A stretch of DNA of 64,000 nt. It comes from Halorussus sp. MSC15.2. Its GTDB lineage: Archaea > Halobacteriota > Halobacteria > Halobacteriales > Haladaptataceae. Positions 25,523-33,989 of this stretch are shown here, piece after piece (the first letter of the stretch is position 1; each line of letters begins with the position of its first letter). The stretch spans positions 310,001-374,000 of the forward strand of contig NZ_VSLZ01000002.1 in NCBI RefSeq assembly GCF_010747475.1, read 5' to 3'. Position numbers and translations under genes: made by a program. Under the pieces are notes generated by a model. It did no database searches. It had not been told where the DNA came from and saw only the letters and a list, made by a program, of their open reading frames with translations.

Positions 25523-26020
25523 ATGACCGACTGTCGGCGCGGTAAACCGGGGCGAGCCGCCTCCGTTTCGGTCGAAGGTGAGGTCGAACCGCCCGCTGGT
25601 ACCGAGTACCTGCCGGACGACCACGCCATTCGGTACGTGGCGTATCTGTCGCCCGACGACGCGGACCCGCCCGAGCGCGACTCGGCCTACAGGACGATGC
25701 CGTTCGAGAGATGGGCGAAGACCGAGTGCGCGAACCTCGGACAGCAACGAGTCGCCGAGGCGGTCGAGTCCCGACTCGACGAGGACCAGAGCGCCGGATA
25801 CGCGGTGGGCCAACACCCCGACGACGGTCTCGCGGTGAAAGTTAGAATTTCCACCATGCGCAACAGGGACGGAACCGTCGTCTCGGAGCCGACCGTCGAG
25901 TACGACGACCTGCGCGACGTGACTCCCGAATCCGTGACGGCGACGATTCAGTACGCCGGACAGGAGTGCACCGAAACGTTCCCAGTCGTGGTCAGCGAGT
26001 TGGAGGGGCAGTACCTGTAA
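25523..26020 (+). CDS. Haloarchaeal protein of unknown function
   Basis: A 165-residue acidic soluble protein (MTDCRRGKPGRAASVSVEG...). A central part (FERWAKTECANLGQQRVAEAVESRLDEDQ) is helical; the last third (KVRISTMRNRDGTVVSEPTVEYDDL...) is beta-rich. It is transcribed in the same direction as folP, 50 bases upstream of it, and might share its transcript, though folP has its own promoter. No family recognised. Codon bias supports a real gene. Confidence 0.55.
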   Translation: MTDCRRGKPGRAASVSVEGEVEPPAGTEYLPDDHAIRYVAYLSPDDADPPERDSAYRTMPFERWAKTECANLGQQRVAEAVESRLDEDQSAGYAVGQHPDDGLAVKVRISTMRNRDGTVVSEPTVEYDDLRDVTPESVTATIQYAGQECTETFPVVVSELEGQYL

Positions 26021-26070
26021 TCGTCGCCGAAACGCCCGGCTTTTTAGGCTGCGTCCCCCGCGTTCCGGAC

Positions 26071-27222
26071 ATGCAGAACGTCACCGCCGCGGGGCTGGGC
26101 ATCGGCGACGACTACCCGCCGCGGATAATGGGCGTGCTGAACGTCAGCGAGGAGTCACCCTACGACCCGAGCGTCTACGACGACCCGGGCGAGGCCGCCG
26201 AGTACGTCGATTCGGAACTCATCGCGGAGGGCGCGGACATCGTGGACGTCGGCCTCGAATCGGCCAACAAACGCTTCGAGGTCCTCTCGGCCGAACAGGA
26301 ACTCGACCGCCTCGACACCGCGGTCGAGACCATCGAGAGCGTCTCGGGCGACGCCGTCTTCTCCATCGAGACTCGGTACGCCGAAGTCGCCGACGAGGCG
26401 CTCTCGCGGGGGTTCGACATGGTCAACGACATCTGCGGCTTCGCCGACCCCCGGATGCCCGACGTGTGCCGGGACCACGACGCCGCGGTCGCCAAGATGG
26501 CGAGTCCGCCGGACCTCGAACGCCCCGGTGCGATAGAGAAACCGGACGACATCTACGAGGCGCTGAAACGCGAGGGGCTGACCGACAAGACCATCGTGGA
26601 CCCCGCGTTCGGCGGGTGGTCCGAGGCCAAGACGCTGGACGACGACCGCGAGACCTTCCGTCGCCTCCGGGAGTTCCGCGGTCTCGGCCAGCCGATTCTG
26701 GTCTCCATCAACCGGAAGAACTTCCTCCGGGACCTCGCGGGCCGGTCCACCGAGGAGGCCCTGCCGGTCTCGCTGGCCGCGACCTCGATGGCGGTCGAGC
26801 GCGGCGCGCACGTCGTCCGGACCCACGACGTGGCCGAGACCAGAGACGCCGCCCGAATCGGCGCGGCGTTCGCCCGCGACCGTCTGGCCGACGGGACCGA
26901 CGGCGTCGGCGTGGAGGAACTGGACGTGTCCACCGCCCGCGAAGCGTCGCGCCACCTCGAACGCATCGGGGCGGACGCCGAGTTCGCCGACGAGACGACG
27001 ACCCGGCTCTTCGAACTCTCGGGACTCTCCGACGCCGAACGAGAGACTCTCGCGGCGGTCGCGGCCGACACCGGAGTCGTCTTCGCGTCCGGTGCCGCGG
27101 GCAGTCTGCTCGCGGGGACGCCCGCCGCGCTCGCTCGCCTCCGGTCGTACGCGGGCGAGACCGGCGAGGTCACCGACCGCCTCGCGGCGGTCCTCGATGC
27201 CGTCAGTGAGCCGGAACGTTAA
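26071..27222 (+). CDS. folP: Dihydropteroate synthase (archaeal type)
   Basis: A 383-residue TIM-barrel enzyme. DHPS landmarks appear in order: IMGVLNVSEESPYDPSVYDD (loop 1), GADIVDVGLESANKRF (loop 2), SIETRYAEVADEALSRGFDMVNDICGF, DPAFGGWSEAKTLDDD, LVSINRKNFL and VVRTHDVAET. It joins a pterin diphosphate and p-aminobenzoate. The last ~100 residues form an extra C-terminal domain not present in bacterial FolP. A TTTTTAGG box about 28 bases before ATG 26071 suggests a leaderless start. MptE follows, making a pterin pair. Confidence 0.88.
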   Translation: MQNVTAAGLGIGDDYPPRIMGVLNVSEESPYDPSVYDDPGEAAEYVDSELIAEGADIVDVGLESANKRFEVLSAEQELDRLDTAVETIESVSGDAVFSIETRYAEVADEALSRGFDMVNDICGFADPRMPDVCRDHDAAVAKMASPPDLERPGAIEKPDDIYEALKREGLTDKTIVDPAFGGWSEAKTLDDDRETFRRLREFRGLGQPILVSINRKNFLRDLAGRSTEEALPVSLAATSMAVERGAHVVRTHDVAETRDAARIGAAFARDRLADGTDGVGVEELDVSTAREASRHLERIGADAEFADETTTRLFELSGLSDAERETLAAVAADTGVVFASGAAGSLLAGTPAALARLRSYAGETGEVTDRLAAVLDAVSEPER

Positions 27223-27263
27223 GAGAAAACTTATGCCGGGGGAGGGAGAATCCGCGACTGGGA

Positions 27264-27313
27264 AGCCGGAAGGGCGCTCGCGGGTAGGGGTACTTGCCAG
27301 CGAACTTCCGGCT
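27264..27313 (+). promoter_or_regulatory. Candidate structured 5' leader of mptE
   Basis: Left arm agccggaag (27264-27272) pairs with cttccggct (27305-27313): 9 perfect base pairs. Inside, cgct (27275-27278) pairs with agcg (27299-27302) and ggta (27283-27286) with tgcc (27295-27298), leaving a gg/aa internal loop and a small apical loop. It lies between a TATA-like AAAACTTAT (27226-27234) and the mptE ATG, 12-15 bases upstream of it. A leader of this size is rare in leaderless-dominated haloarchaea. There is no T-run after it, so a terminator is unlikely. Confidence 0.45.
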
Positions 27314-27327
27314 CAGACGGTTCTATG

Positions 27328-28038
27328 ATGAACTACGAAACGTGGAGACCCGTCTACGAGTCGATACTGGACGACTTCGGATTCGACCGCGAGGCCGACG
27401 AACGCGCCCGCGACGCGCTGGCCGACCTGACCCGCGAGTTCGACCGCTCGCGTCTCGACGTGTCGGGCGAGACGGTCGCCGTCGCGGGGGCCGGTCCCTC
27501 GCTGACCGACCCGGACGACCCCCGTCGCCCGGACGAACTCGACCGCGCCCGCGAGGCGGACGCCGTGTTCGCGGCCTCGACCGCCGCCGACGACCTCCGT
27601 GAGGCGGACGTCCGAGTGGACTGCATGGTCACGGACCTCGACAAGAACCCCGAGACCGCCCGCGAGTTGACCGAGGCGGGCACGCCCGTCGCGGCCCACG
27701 CCCACGGCGACAACGTCCCCGCGGTCCGCGAGTGGGTTCCGGAGTTCGACGCCGAGAGCGTCCTGCCGACCACGCAGGCCCGACCGGTCGCCCACGTCCG
27801 GAACTTCGGCGGGTTCACCGACGGCGACCGGGCCGCGTTCCTCGCGGACGCGCTCGGTGCGGACCGACTCGTCTTCGTCGGGTGGGACTTCGAGGACCCG
27901 GACGTGGACGAGATGAAGGCGAAGAAGTTGGAGTGGGCCGAGCGCCTGCTCCGCTGGCTCGAACGCAGGCGCGACGAGCGGTTCGAGGTGCTGGACGGTC
28001 GCCGCGAGGGAATCGACGTCAGCGAGTTCCCGGGGTGA
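27328..28038 (+). CDS. mptE: 6-hydroxymethyl-7,8-dihydropterin pyrophosphokinase MptE
   Basis: A 236-residue enzyme of the DUF115/MptE family, the archaeal replacement for FolK. It activates the pterin with ATP to give the substrate of FolP. The MptE core is visible: VAVAGAGPSLTDPDDP (nucleotide loop), ADVRVDCMVTDLDKNPE and AHAHGDNVPAVREW, and FVGWDFEDPD. ATG at 27325 could be an alternative start one codon earlier. Located directly after folP, it supplies the precursor that FolP uses. Confidence 0.88.
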   Translation: MNYETWRPVYESILDDFGFDREADERARDALADLTREFDRSRLDVSGETVAVAGAGPSLTDPDDPRRPDELDRAREADAVFAASTAADDLREADVRVDCMVTDLDKNPETARELTEAGTPVAAHAHGDNVPAVREWVPEFDAESVLPTTQARPVAHVRNFGGFTDGDRAAFLADALGADRLVFVGWDFEDPDVDEMKAKKLEWAERLLRWLERRRDERFEVLDGRREGIDVSEFPG

Positions 28039-28184
28039 AGGGATAGCGCAGGTTACCGACGCGAGAAGACGTGCGGGACTCCGACTTGGGAGGAACAGGT
28101 TCCGATACGGCCCGTTCCCCGACGCCGAATCGGCGCGGACAGTTTTGTCGCTGCGTCCCGTTCCCCGAGTAGAGCTGACCCGAA

Positions 28185-28835
28185 ATGAGCGTCTTGGCGG
28201 AGCTAACCGTTCCAGCGAGCGAGTTCGTACTGGCCGATACCCTCACGAACGTGCCGGGTATGCGAATCGAAATCAAGCGAGTCGTCGCGGGGACCGAGCG
28301 CATCACCCCGTACTTCTGGGCCACCGGCGGGGAGTTCGATGCGTTCGAGCGGGGTCTCCGCGAGGACCCGACGATTCAGGACATCCTGACGCTCGAAGAG
28401 CAAGACGGCGACGAGCGGTTCTACCGCGTCACGTGGCAGTCGGGCAGAGCGAACCTCCTGACTGCCGCCTCCGACGCGAAGGCGACGATTCTGGAGGCGG
28501 TGAGCGACGAGGAGTCGTGGCAGCTCAAAGTCCTGTTTCCGAGCCGAGACGCGCTCTCGGAGTTCCACGACTTCTGCGTCTCGAACGACTTCTCGTTCCG
28601 ACTCGAACGCGTGTACCACGCGGAGAACCCGCAGGAGAGGGCCGAATACGACGTTACGGACGAACAGCAGGAGGCGCTCACTGCGGCGTACGACGCGGGT
28701 TACTTCGAGGTGCCGCGACGGACGACGCTGACCGAACTGGCAGACGGACTCGACATCTCGCGCAACGCCCTGTCCGCCCGCCTCCGCCGCGGCCACCGGA
28801 ATCTGCTCGCCAACACGCTCGTCCACGACGAGTGA
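28185..28835 (+). CDS. Bacterio-opsin activator (Bat)-type HTH regulator
   Basis: A 216-residue protein. Residues 1-155 form an N-terminal beta-rich domain typical of Bat regulators (opening MSVLAELTVPASEFVL). Residues 160-215 are the HTH_10 domain: TDEQQEALTAAYDAGYFEVPRRTTLTELADGLDIS, ending SARLRRGHRNLLAN. No GAF or PAS sensor is fused, so the ligand or partner is unknown. Such proteins are abundant single-gene regulators in Halobacteria. It is transcribed as one gene, 94 bases before the next plus-strand gene. Confidence 0.85.
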   Translation: MSVLAELTVPASEFVLADTLTNVPGMRIEIKRVVAGTERITPYFWATGGEFDAFERGLREDPTIQDILTLEEQDGDERFYRVTWQSGRANLLTAASDAKATILEAVSDEESWQLKVLFPSRDALSEFHDFCVSNDFSFRLERVYHAENPQERAEYDVTDEQQEALTAAYDAGYFEVPRRTTLTELADGLDISRNALSARLRRGHRNLLANTLVHDE

Positions 28836-28928
28836 CCCCCTCGGTGACCCCATAAAACGGTGGTAGTGCTACCACCCCGGACCTTTCGGTGAGACGGAAC
28901 AAGTACCGAAGGCGGTTTCAGTGGTACG

Positions 28929-29243
28929 ATGAATCTCAACGACGAACGAACGACTAGCGACGCCGCAGAGTCAGCCAACGACCCCGCGGGCGTTTACCAG
29001 CAGCGCGAGGGCGAGACGACGACCGAAGCCGTCGTTCGGGCGATGAGTTCGGTCGTGGGGCGTCGGGAGACCGAACTGAAACCGATTTACGCGGCGGTAG
29101 ACCCCGACGCGCTGGACGCGCTCTTCGACGGGAGGTGGTGCGGGACGTCGGACGACGGTGGAGGGTACATCGTCTTCGACTACGAAGGCCATCGCGTCTG
29201 TGTCGAGAAGGACGGAACAGTGGCCGTTTACGAACCGGAGTGA
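28929..29243 (+). CDS. HalOD1 output-domain protein
   Basis: A 104-residue protein. The C-terminal 70 residues match the halobacterial output domain 1: AVVRAMSSVVGRRETELKPIYAAVDPDALDALFD ... VFDYEGHRVCVEKDGTVAVYEP. HalOD1 is found alone or as the output of sensor kinases in haloarchaea, and its biochemical role is unknown. The first 30 residues are a charged, disordered-looking leader. It lies downstream of the Bat-type regulator, so the two may be functionally linked. Confidence 0.85.
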   Translation: MNLNDERTTSDAAESANDPAGVYQQREGETTTEAVVRAMSSVVGRRETELKPIYAAVDPDALDALFDGRWCGTSDDGGGYIVFDYEGHRVCVEKDGTVAVYEPE

Positions 29244-29369
29244 TGCCGAACTGACGACTTCCGATGTGGCCTGCACACGTGGCGACGCGATGGTCGTCCC
29301 TCTCTCGAGATAATACGAAAGAACGGAGGAGGGCGCACCGCTGAGAAGGTCGTGTAGCCGCGTCCGGAC

Positions 29370-30341
29370 TCAGGGTTCCAAGACGACCTTGCCGACCGTC
29401 TGGCGGTTCTCGATGGCGGTGTGGGCCTCGGCGGCGTCTTCGAGCGGGAACGTCTCGCCGACCACGACCTCCAACTCGCCCGCGGCGAGCATCTGCTGGA
29501 GTTCGGGCACCGACTGCAGGATGCGCTGGGGGTCGCGCTGGGTCGCGTTACCGAGGTGGAAGCCGACGACGGACTTGTTCTCGAAGAGGAGTCGAGTCGT
29601 ATTGACCTCACCGGGTTCGCCGCTGGCCGCGCCGTAGGCCACGACTCGCCCGAAGTGCGAGAGCGCGTCGATGCTCCGCGCGAACGTCTCGCCGCCCACG
29701 CCGTCGAGGACGAGGTCCACGCCCTCGCCGTCGGTCTCTGCCTCGACGACCTCCCGGAAGTCCTCCTCTTCGTAGTTGATGGGGTGGTCGCAGCCGAGTC
29801 GCTCGGCGAGTTCGAGTTTCTCGTCGGTGCTGGCGGTGCCGAACACCTCCGCGCCCGCCGCGCTGGCGAGTTGGACCGCCGCGGTGCCGACCCCGCCCGC
29901 CGCGGCGTGGACGAGGACGCGTTCGCCCTCCTCCAGTTCGCCCCACTCGTGGAGGACCGCGTGGGCGGTCAGGAACTGGACCGGGAACCCGGCGGCCTCG
30001 GCGAACGACATCGCCTCGGGCACCTCGAACAGCGAGTCGGCGTCGGCGAGCGCGTAGTCCGCGTAGGCTCCTCGGCCGGTCATGGCGACGACTCGGTCGC
30101 CCTCCTCGTGCTGGACCCCTTCGCCCACCGCGTCGATAGTCCCCGCGGCCTCCATGCCCGGGACGTAGGTCGGTTCCGGGCCGCCGACGTAGTGGCCTCG
30201 ACGCTGCATGATGTCGGCGAAGTTGACGCCCGCGGCCTCGACTTCGAGGCGGACCTCGCCCTCGGCCGGTTCCGGTTTCTCCGCGTCCGTGAGTTCCAGT
30301 ACGTCGCTGTCGCCGAACTCGGTCACTTCGACTGTACGCAT
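29370..30341 (-). CDS. Quinone oxidoreductase (zinc-independent MDR family)
   Basis: A 323-residue medium-chain dehydrogenase/reductase. The GroES-like N-terminal domain includes VNFADIMQRRGHY, and the Rossmann domain has the dinucleotide motif AAAGGVGTAAVQLA (about 146-159). There is no zinc-ligand Cys cluster, which indicates the NADPH-quinone reductase (QOR/zeta-crystallin) branch. The C-terminus (GETFPLEDAAEAHTAIENRQTVGKVVLEP) is typical. Substrate uncertain. No operon partner. Confidence 0.92.
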   Translation of the reverse strand: MRTVEVTEFGDSDVLELTDAEKPEPAEGEVRLEVEAAGVNFADIMQRRGHYVGGPEPTYVPGMEAAGTIDAVGEGVQHEEGDRVVAMTGRGAYADYALADADSLFEVPEAMSFAEAAGFPVQFLTAHAVLHEWGELEEGERVLVHAAAGGVGTAAVQLASAAGAEVFGTASTDEKLELAERLGCDHPINYEEEDFREVVEAETDGEGVDLVLDGVGGETFARSIDALSHFGRVVAYGAASGEPGEVNTTRLLFENKSVVGFHLGNATQRDPQRILQSVPELQQMLAAGELEVVVGETFPLEDAAEAHTAIENRQTVGKVVLEP

Positions 30342-30443
30342 GGGTTCGGCTTCGAGCGCGAGCCGGATAAACTCTCACATCGTGGTCTGTTTTTTCCGGT
30401 TCGTCTTCGGTCCCGACGAAGTTCCCGACGCCACCAAAACGGC

Positions 30444-31025
30444 CTATCGAGGTCGATTCGAGTCGTGCGAGCGCCCCTCGCGGACCGCCAGCACCCGGTC
30501 GTGGACCCGGGGAACGAACGCGAGAAAGAGGAGAACCTGCACGGCGATTCCCGCGGCCAACAGTCCCCAGTTCCACGCCGGGTCGCCGGGGTGCATCACG
30601 CCGAGCGCGACCGTCTGCTGGGAGAACGGCCAGAGAGGTTCCACCGGGTTGTCGGCGATGGGTATCATCAACAGGTCCGCGAACAGGTGGCTGGCGAGAC
30701 CGGCGAGCGCCCCCGCGAACCCGAGGGCGAACGCGGCCCGCGGTCTGAACGCGGGCACGCTCTCGATACGCCGGGCGGCCCACGAGACGTTCGCCGAGAC
30801 GAACGCGAGTGCGAGTCCGACCGCGAGACTCCCAACGAGTGCGAACAGCACGGTGTGCGGGCCGCCGTGGTGGTGCGAGAACGGAATCTTGCCGTCCACG
30901 TCGGGCAGGAGCGCGGTGGCGAGCGCCAGCGCCGCGACCGGCGGGTACCGACGCCTGCGGTCGAGCGCGAGGGCGACCGGCGCGACGAACAGCAGTGCCA
31001 TGCCGACGTGCCCCAGCGGATACAT
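30444..31025 (-). CDS. DUF457-type membrane-bound metal-dependent hydrolase
   Basis: A 193-residue membrane protein with five helices and conserved His/Asp residues: GHVGMALLFVAP near the start, TALLPDVDGK and FSHHHGGPHTVLFAL in the middle, ASHLFADLL at the third helix. These are the YdjM/DUF457 (inner-membrane, predicted metal-dependent hydrolase) signature. Function unestablished. The gene stands alone after a divergent small membrane protein gene. Confidence 0.82.
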   Translation of the reverse strand: MYPLGHVGMALLFVAPVALALDRRRRYPPVAALALATALLPDVDGKIPFSHHHGGPHTVLFALVGSLAVGLALAFVSANVSWAARRIESVPAFRPRAAFALGFAGALAGLASHLFADLLMIPIADNPVEPLWPFSQQTVALGVMHPGDPAWNWGLLAAGIAVQVLLFLAFVPRVHDRVLAVREGRSHDSNRPR

Positions 31026-31135
31026 ACGGTTCGTAGTTCGGGGACGCCATTAAGCCCGACGGCGGGCATCCGAACGTAGCGTTCTCGCTCGCCACGCAGC
31101 GAAAGTGTTACCGGACTGGTCTGTGAGGGTCGCGT

Positions 31136-31456
31136 ATGCGTGGCCTCAAGACGATGCTGTTCGGCATCGCGGTCATCTGCGCCAGCGGTTTCTTCGTCGT
31201 GGCGGAAGCCGTCCGTGGCGTCTCGGATAATCCGTTTACTTTAGGACTCTTCGTGGGTCTGCTTCTCAGTTTCCTCGGACTGCTGATGAGCGACGGGAGC
31301 GGCGCCAGTACCGGAGACGGGACGGACGAGGCGCGCGGCGACGGGAACGGCGTAGACGGTGCAGACGGCGACGAGAAGGGAACAACCGATGCGGACGACC
31401 CCGACACCACCAGCGACCCGGACCGCTACTCTCCCAATCGCTTCCCGCCGATGTAG
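31136..31456 (+). CDS. Small membrane protein with acidic tail
   Basis: A 106-residue protein: two transmembrane helices (residues 5-25 and 34-52) followed by an acidic, low-complexity C-terminal tail (Gly/Asp/Thr repeats) ending YSPNRFPPM. No family recognised. Its 3' end overlaps the convergent VOC gene by 31 bases, unusual spacing that could allow transcriptional interference. Confidence 0.65.
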   Translation: MRGLKTMLFGIAVICASGFFVVAEAVRGVSDNPFTLGLFVGLLLSFLGLLMSDGSGASTGDGTDEARGDGNGVDGADGDEKGTTDADDPDTTSDPDRYSPNRFPPM

Positions 31457-31974
31457 AGTCGCTCGGGGTCGGGCCGACCCTCGGTGAAGGGACCGCGGTA
31501 CTCCATCAACTGGAGGAGGACCCCGGTCGGATTCCGCGGCGAGACGAACGCCTCGGCCCACCCCTCGTAGTCGGTCCGGTCCACGACGCGGACCTCTTCG
31601 GCTTCGAGCGCGGCTATCGCGGCGTTCAGGTCGGCGACTTCGAGCGTGACGTGGTGCATCCCCGGCCCGTTCTCGGCGAGGAAGTCGGTGAGGAACGACG
31701 CCTCCCCCTCGACCGGTTCGACGAGTTCGATTCGGGAGGCGTCGCCCAGCAGGTAGTAGGCCCACCGGAACGCGCCGGTCGGGTCCGTCTCGTGGACGAG
31801 TTTCTCGGCCCCGAGCAGTTCCAGCAGGGGTTCGGCGTCGGCCACGGAGCGGACCGCGATGCCGACGTGGTCCACGCGTACGTCGGGCATCTCGGTCTCG
31901 ACCGAGTCGGTCTCGTTCGGGTCAGTTTCGGTGGAGTCCGTTTCGATAGGGTCGGTCTCGACGGAATCGGTCAC
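31426..31974 (-). CDS. VOC-superfamily protein (methylmalonyl-CoA epimerase-like)
   Basis: A 182-residue glyoxalase-fold protein. From residue 29 on, DVRVDHVGIAVRSVADAEPLLELLGAEKL ... HHVTLEVADLNAAIAALEAEEVRVVD ... FVSPRNPTGVLLQLMEY match methylmalonyl-CoA epimerase, with metal ligands H35 (VDHVGIAV), H105 (MHHVTLEV) and a Glu near the end. The first 28 residues are five copies of a five-residue acidic unit encoded by a 15-bp minisatellite. GTG at 31974 starts them; a TATA-like element (32005-32013) supports that. ATG at 31890 would skip the repeat. Confidence 0.8.
   Translation of the reverse strand: MTDSVETDPIETDSTETDPNETDSVETEMPDVRVDHVGIAVRSVADAEPLLELLGAEKLVHETDPTGAFRWAYYLLGDASRIELVEPVEGEASFLTDFLAENGPGMHHVTLEVADLNAAIAALEAEEVRVVDRTDYEGWAEAFVSPRNPTGVLLQLMEYRGPFTEGRPDPERLYIGGKRLGE
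31894..31968. repeat. 15-bp coding minisatellite, five copies
   Basis: Five imperfect 15-base units (31894, 31909, 31924, 31939, 31954; first ggtctcgaccgagtc) encode the N-terminal ETDxx repeats of the VOC protein on the minus strand. Confidence 0.8.
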
Positions 31975-32097
31975 GGTTCCCGTCTGCGACCTCGACCCGG
32001 ATAGGCTTTACGCGGCTTCTCCGGTTCTCTCGGCAGCGAAAATCGCAGAATAGTAACGACGGTCGGTCAGGGTGTGCCGCGTGGACTGAGTCCGGAA

Positions 32098-33138
32098 CTA
32101 CTCCTCTGGGGCGAGCGCGTCGATGGTGGCTTCCAATTCGTCCTGCTCCGCGCCGCGGGGGAACGACACCGCGACCCGGTCCAGACCGTCGATGTTCTCG
32201 AACTTCCGGAGTTGCGCGCGGGCCTCCTCGGGGGTCCCCACCGCGCCGAGGTCAGAGAGCAGGTCGTCGTCGATGGCCGCGCTGGCGGCCTCCGGGTCGC
32301 CGTTACCCCACGCCGTGGCGACCGCTTCGGCGGTCTCCTCGTAGCCCTGCCGCGCGAGGGCTTCCCGGTAGAAGGTGCCCATTGCGCCGACGTAGAACGC
32401 GAGGTGCTGGCGCGCGAGTTCTCGGGCGCGCTCGCCGTCCTCGGAGACCGCGCAGGTCATCGAGAGCGTGGCGCGGACGTCGTCGGGGTCCCTGTCGCCG
32501 AGTTCGGCCCCCCGTCGGAGGTCTTCGAGGCGGTCCCGAATCCCGTCGGGCGTGAGCATCAGGGCGTGCCACCCGTCCGCGAAGCGCCCGGCGAGTTCGA
32601 CCGACTTGGGACCCATCCCGGCCGCGTCGATGGCGACGGGCGTCTCCGGCGGGTCGCTCCGAAGACGGAACCCGCCGAGCGTGAACTCCTCGCCAGCGTA
32701 ATCGACGGTCTCGCCCGAGAGGACCTTCCGGACGATGTCGATGTACTCGCGGGTCCGACGGAGGGGTCGCTCGAAGCTCTGGCCGTGCCACCCCTCGATG
32801 ACGGCGGGACCGGAGGGACCGATGCCGAGGCGCATCCGACCGTCGGAGAGTTCCTGCAGGGTGGCGGCGGTCTGGCCCACGAGCGCCGGGGACCGCGAGT
32901 AGACGTTCAGAATCGACGGCCCGATACCGATGTCCTCGGTGCGCTCGGCCATGGCCGAGAGGACTGTCGCGGCGTCCCGGCCCCACGTCTCGGGGAGCCA
33001 CGCCCGTCGGTAGCCGCGGTCTTCGGCCCGCTGGGTCAGCGAGACGATGTCGTCGATACTCGGTTGCGCGGCGACGGGCAGGTGGACGGTTCGGTCGGTC
33101 ATGGGCGAGACCACGGAACCGGACCCCATAGTTCCCAT
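32098..33138 (-). CDS. LLM-class F420-dependent oxidoreductase (luciferase-like)
   Basis: A 346-residue TIM-barrel flavin/F420 oxidoreductase of the luciferase-like superfamily. The core reads VHLPVAAQPSIDDIVSLTQRAED, WLPETWGRDAATVLSAMAERT, IGIGPSILNVYSRSPALVGQTAATLQELS and GRMRLGIGPSGPAVIEGWHG. Members include methylene-tetrahydromethanopterin reductase and F420-dependent dehydrogenases; the precise substrate is unclear. ATG at 33138 is supported by GATAAACC about 28 bases upstream; ATG at 33102 (MTDRTVHLP) is the alternative. Confidence 0.88.
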   Translation of the reverse strand: MGTMGSGSVVSPMTDRTVHLPVAAQPSIDDIVSLTQRAEDRGYRRAWLPETWGRDAATVLSAMAERTEDIGIGPSILNVYSRSPALVGQTAATLQELSDGRMRLGIGPSGPAVIEGWHGQSFERPLRRTREYIDIVRKVLSGETVDYAGEEFTLGGFRLRSDPPETPVAIDAAGMGPKSVELAGRFADGWHALMLTPDGIRDRLEDLRRGAELGDRDPDDVRATLSMTCAVSEDGERARELARQHLAFYVGAMGTFYREALARQGYEETAEAVATAWGNGDPEAASAAIDDDLLSDLGAVGTPEEARAQLRKFENIDGLDRVAVSFPRGAEQDELEATIDALAPEE

Positions 33139-33273
33139 GCCAACTGTCGGGACCGGGAACGAGGTTTATCGAGCGACCGGTTTGGCTCCTCGAGTCGAGA
33201 CCGCCGCGAATCCCGCCACCCTGCACACTCTAGACAGAAGGTTGATACGACTGCCGGCGATAGCTCAGAGTCG

Positions 33274-33905
33274 ATGAGCGACGACACCTCGCCCGATAGC
33301 CTGCGCGACTGGCTGACGTGCTCCGGGAGACGGACCACGTCGTCGAACTCCTCCGTGAAGCCGGGAGCAGCGCCGCTATCGTCCTCGTAATCGGTCTCGT
33401 CCTGTTCGGTGCGAGCGGCGTCTGGCCGCCGATGGTCGCCGTCGAGAGCGGAAGCATGGAACTGCACATGCAGCGCGGTGACCTCGTATTTCTGATGGAC
33501 GAACAGCGATTCGCGCCCGACGTCGCTACCCGAAGGACCGGCGTCGTCACCTATCGAACCGGCTAGACCGAGGGCTACCGGAAGTCGGGCGACTCCGGCG
33601 ACGTCGTGGTGTTCCAGCGAAACGGCAGAGAGCGGACGACACCCATCATCCACCGGGCGCGGTTCTGGGTGAACGAGTCGGAGAACTGGTACGACGAGGC
33701 GAATCCGAACCACGTGCCTGGTGACAGTTGCGCCGACGTTACCAACTGTCCGGCACCGAACGCCGGGTTCGTCACGCTGGGCGACGCCAACCGGTACTAC
33801 GACCAAGCGGTCGGACGGAGTCGCCCGGTCCGACCGTCGTGGATTCGCGGGACCGCGGAGGTCCGGGTTCCGTACCTCGGCCACATCCGTCTCGCGCTCC
33901 AGTAA
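33274..33905 (+). pseudogene. Signal peptidase I (SPase I) with a frameshift and an in-frame TAG
   Basis: ATG at 33274 encodes MSDDTSPDSLRDWLT, then a lost base after about 33320 shifts the reading to LRETDHVVELLREAGSSAAIVLVIGLVLFG. A TAG at 33564-33566 interrupts that frame between VVTYRTG and TEGYRKSGDSG; the rest runs to 33905. The archaeal SPase residues are still present: catalytic Ser in ESGSM, His in TPIIHRARFWV, Asp in LGDANRYYDQ. The usual MEPHM has become MELHM. With two disabling lesions the gene is likely dead, so the essential enzyme must be encoded elsewhere. Confidence 0.85.
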
Positions 33906-33989
33906 CTGGAACCGGTTACAAAACTCGCGTTCGAACCGATATTCGGTTTCTCAGTAAACCTAAGTCAGTTACGGCGCTGTGTGTCACCC

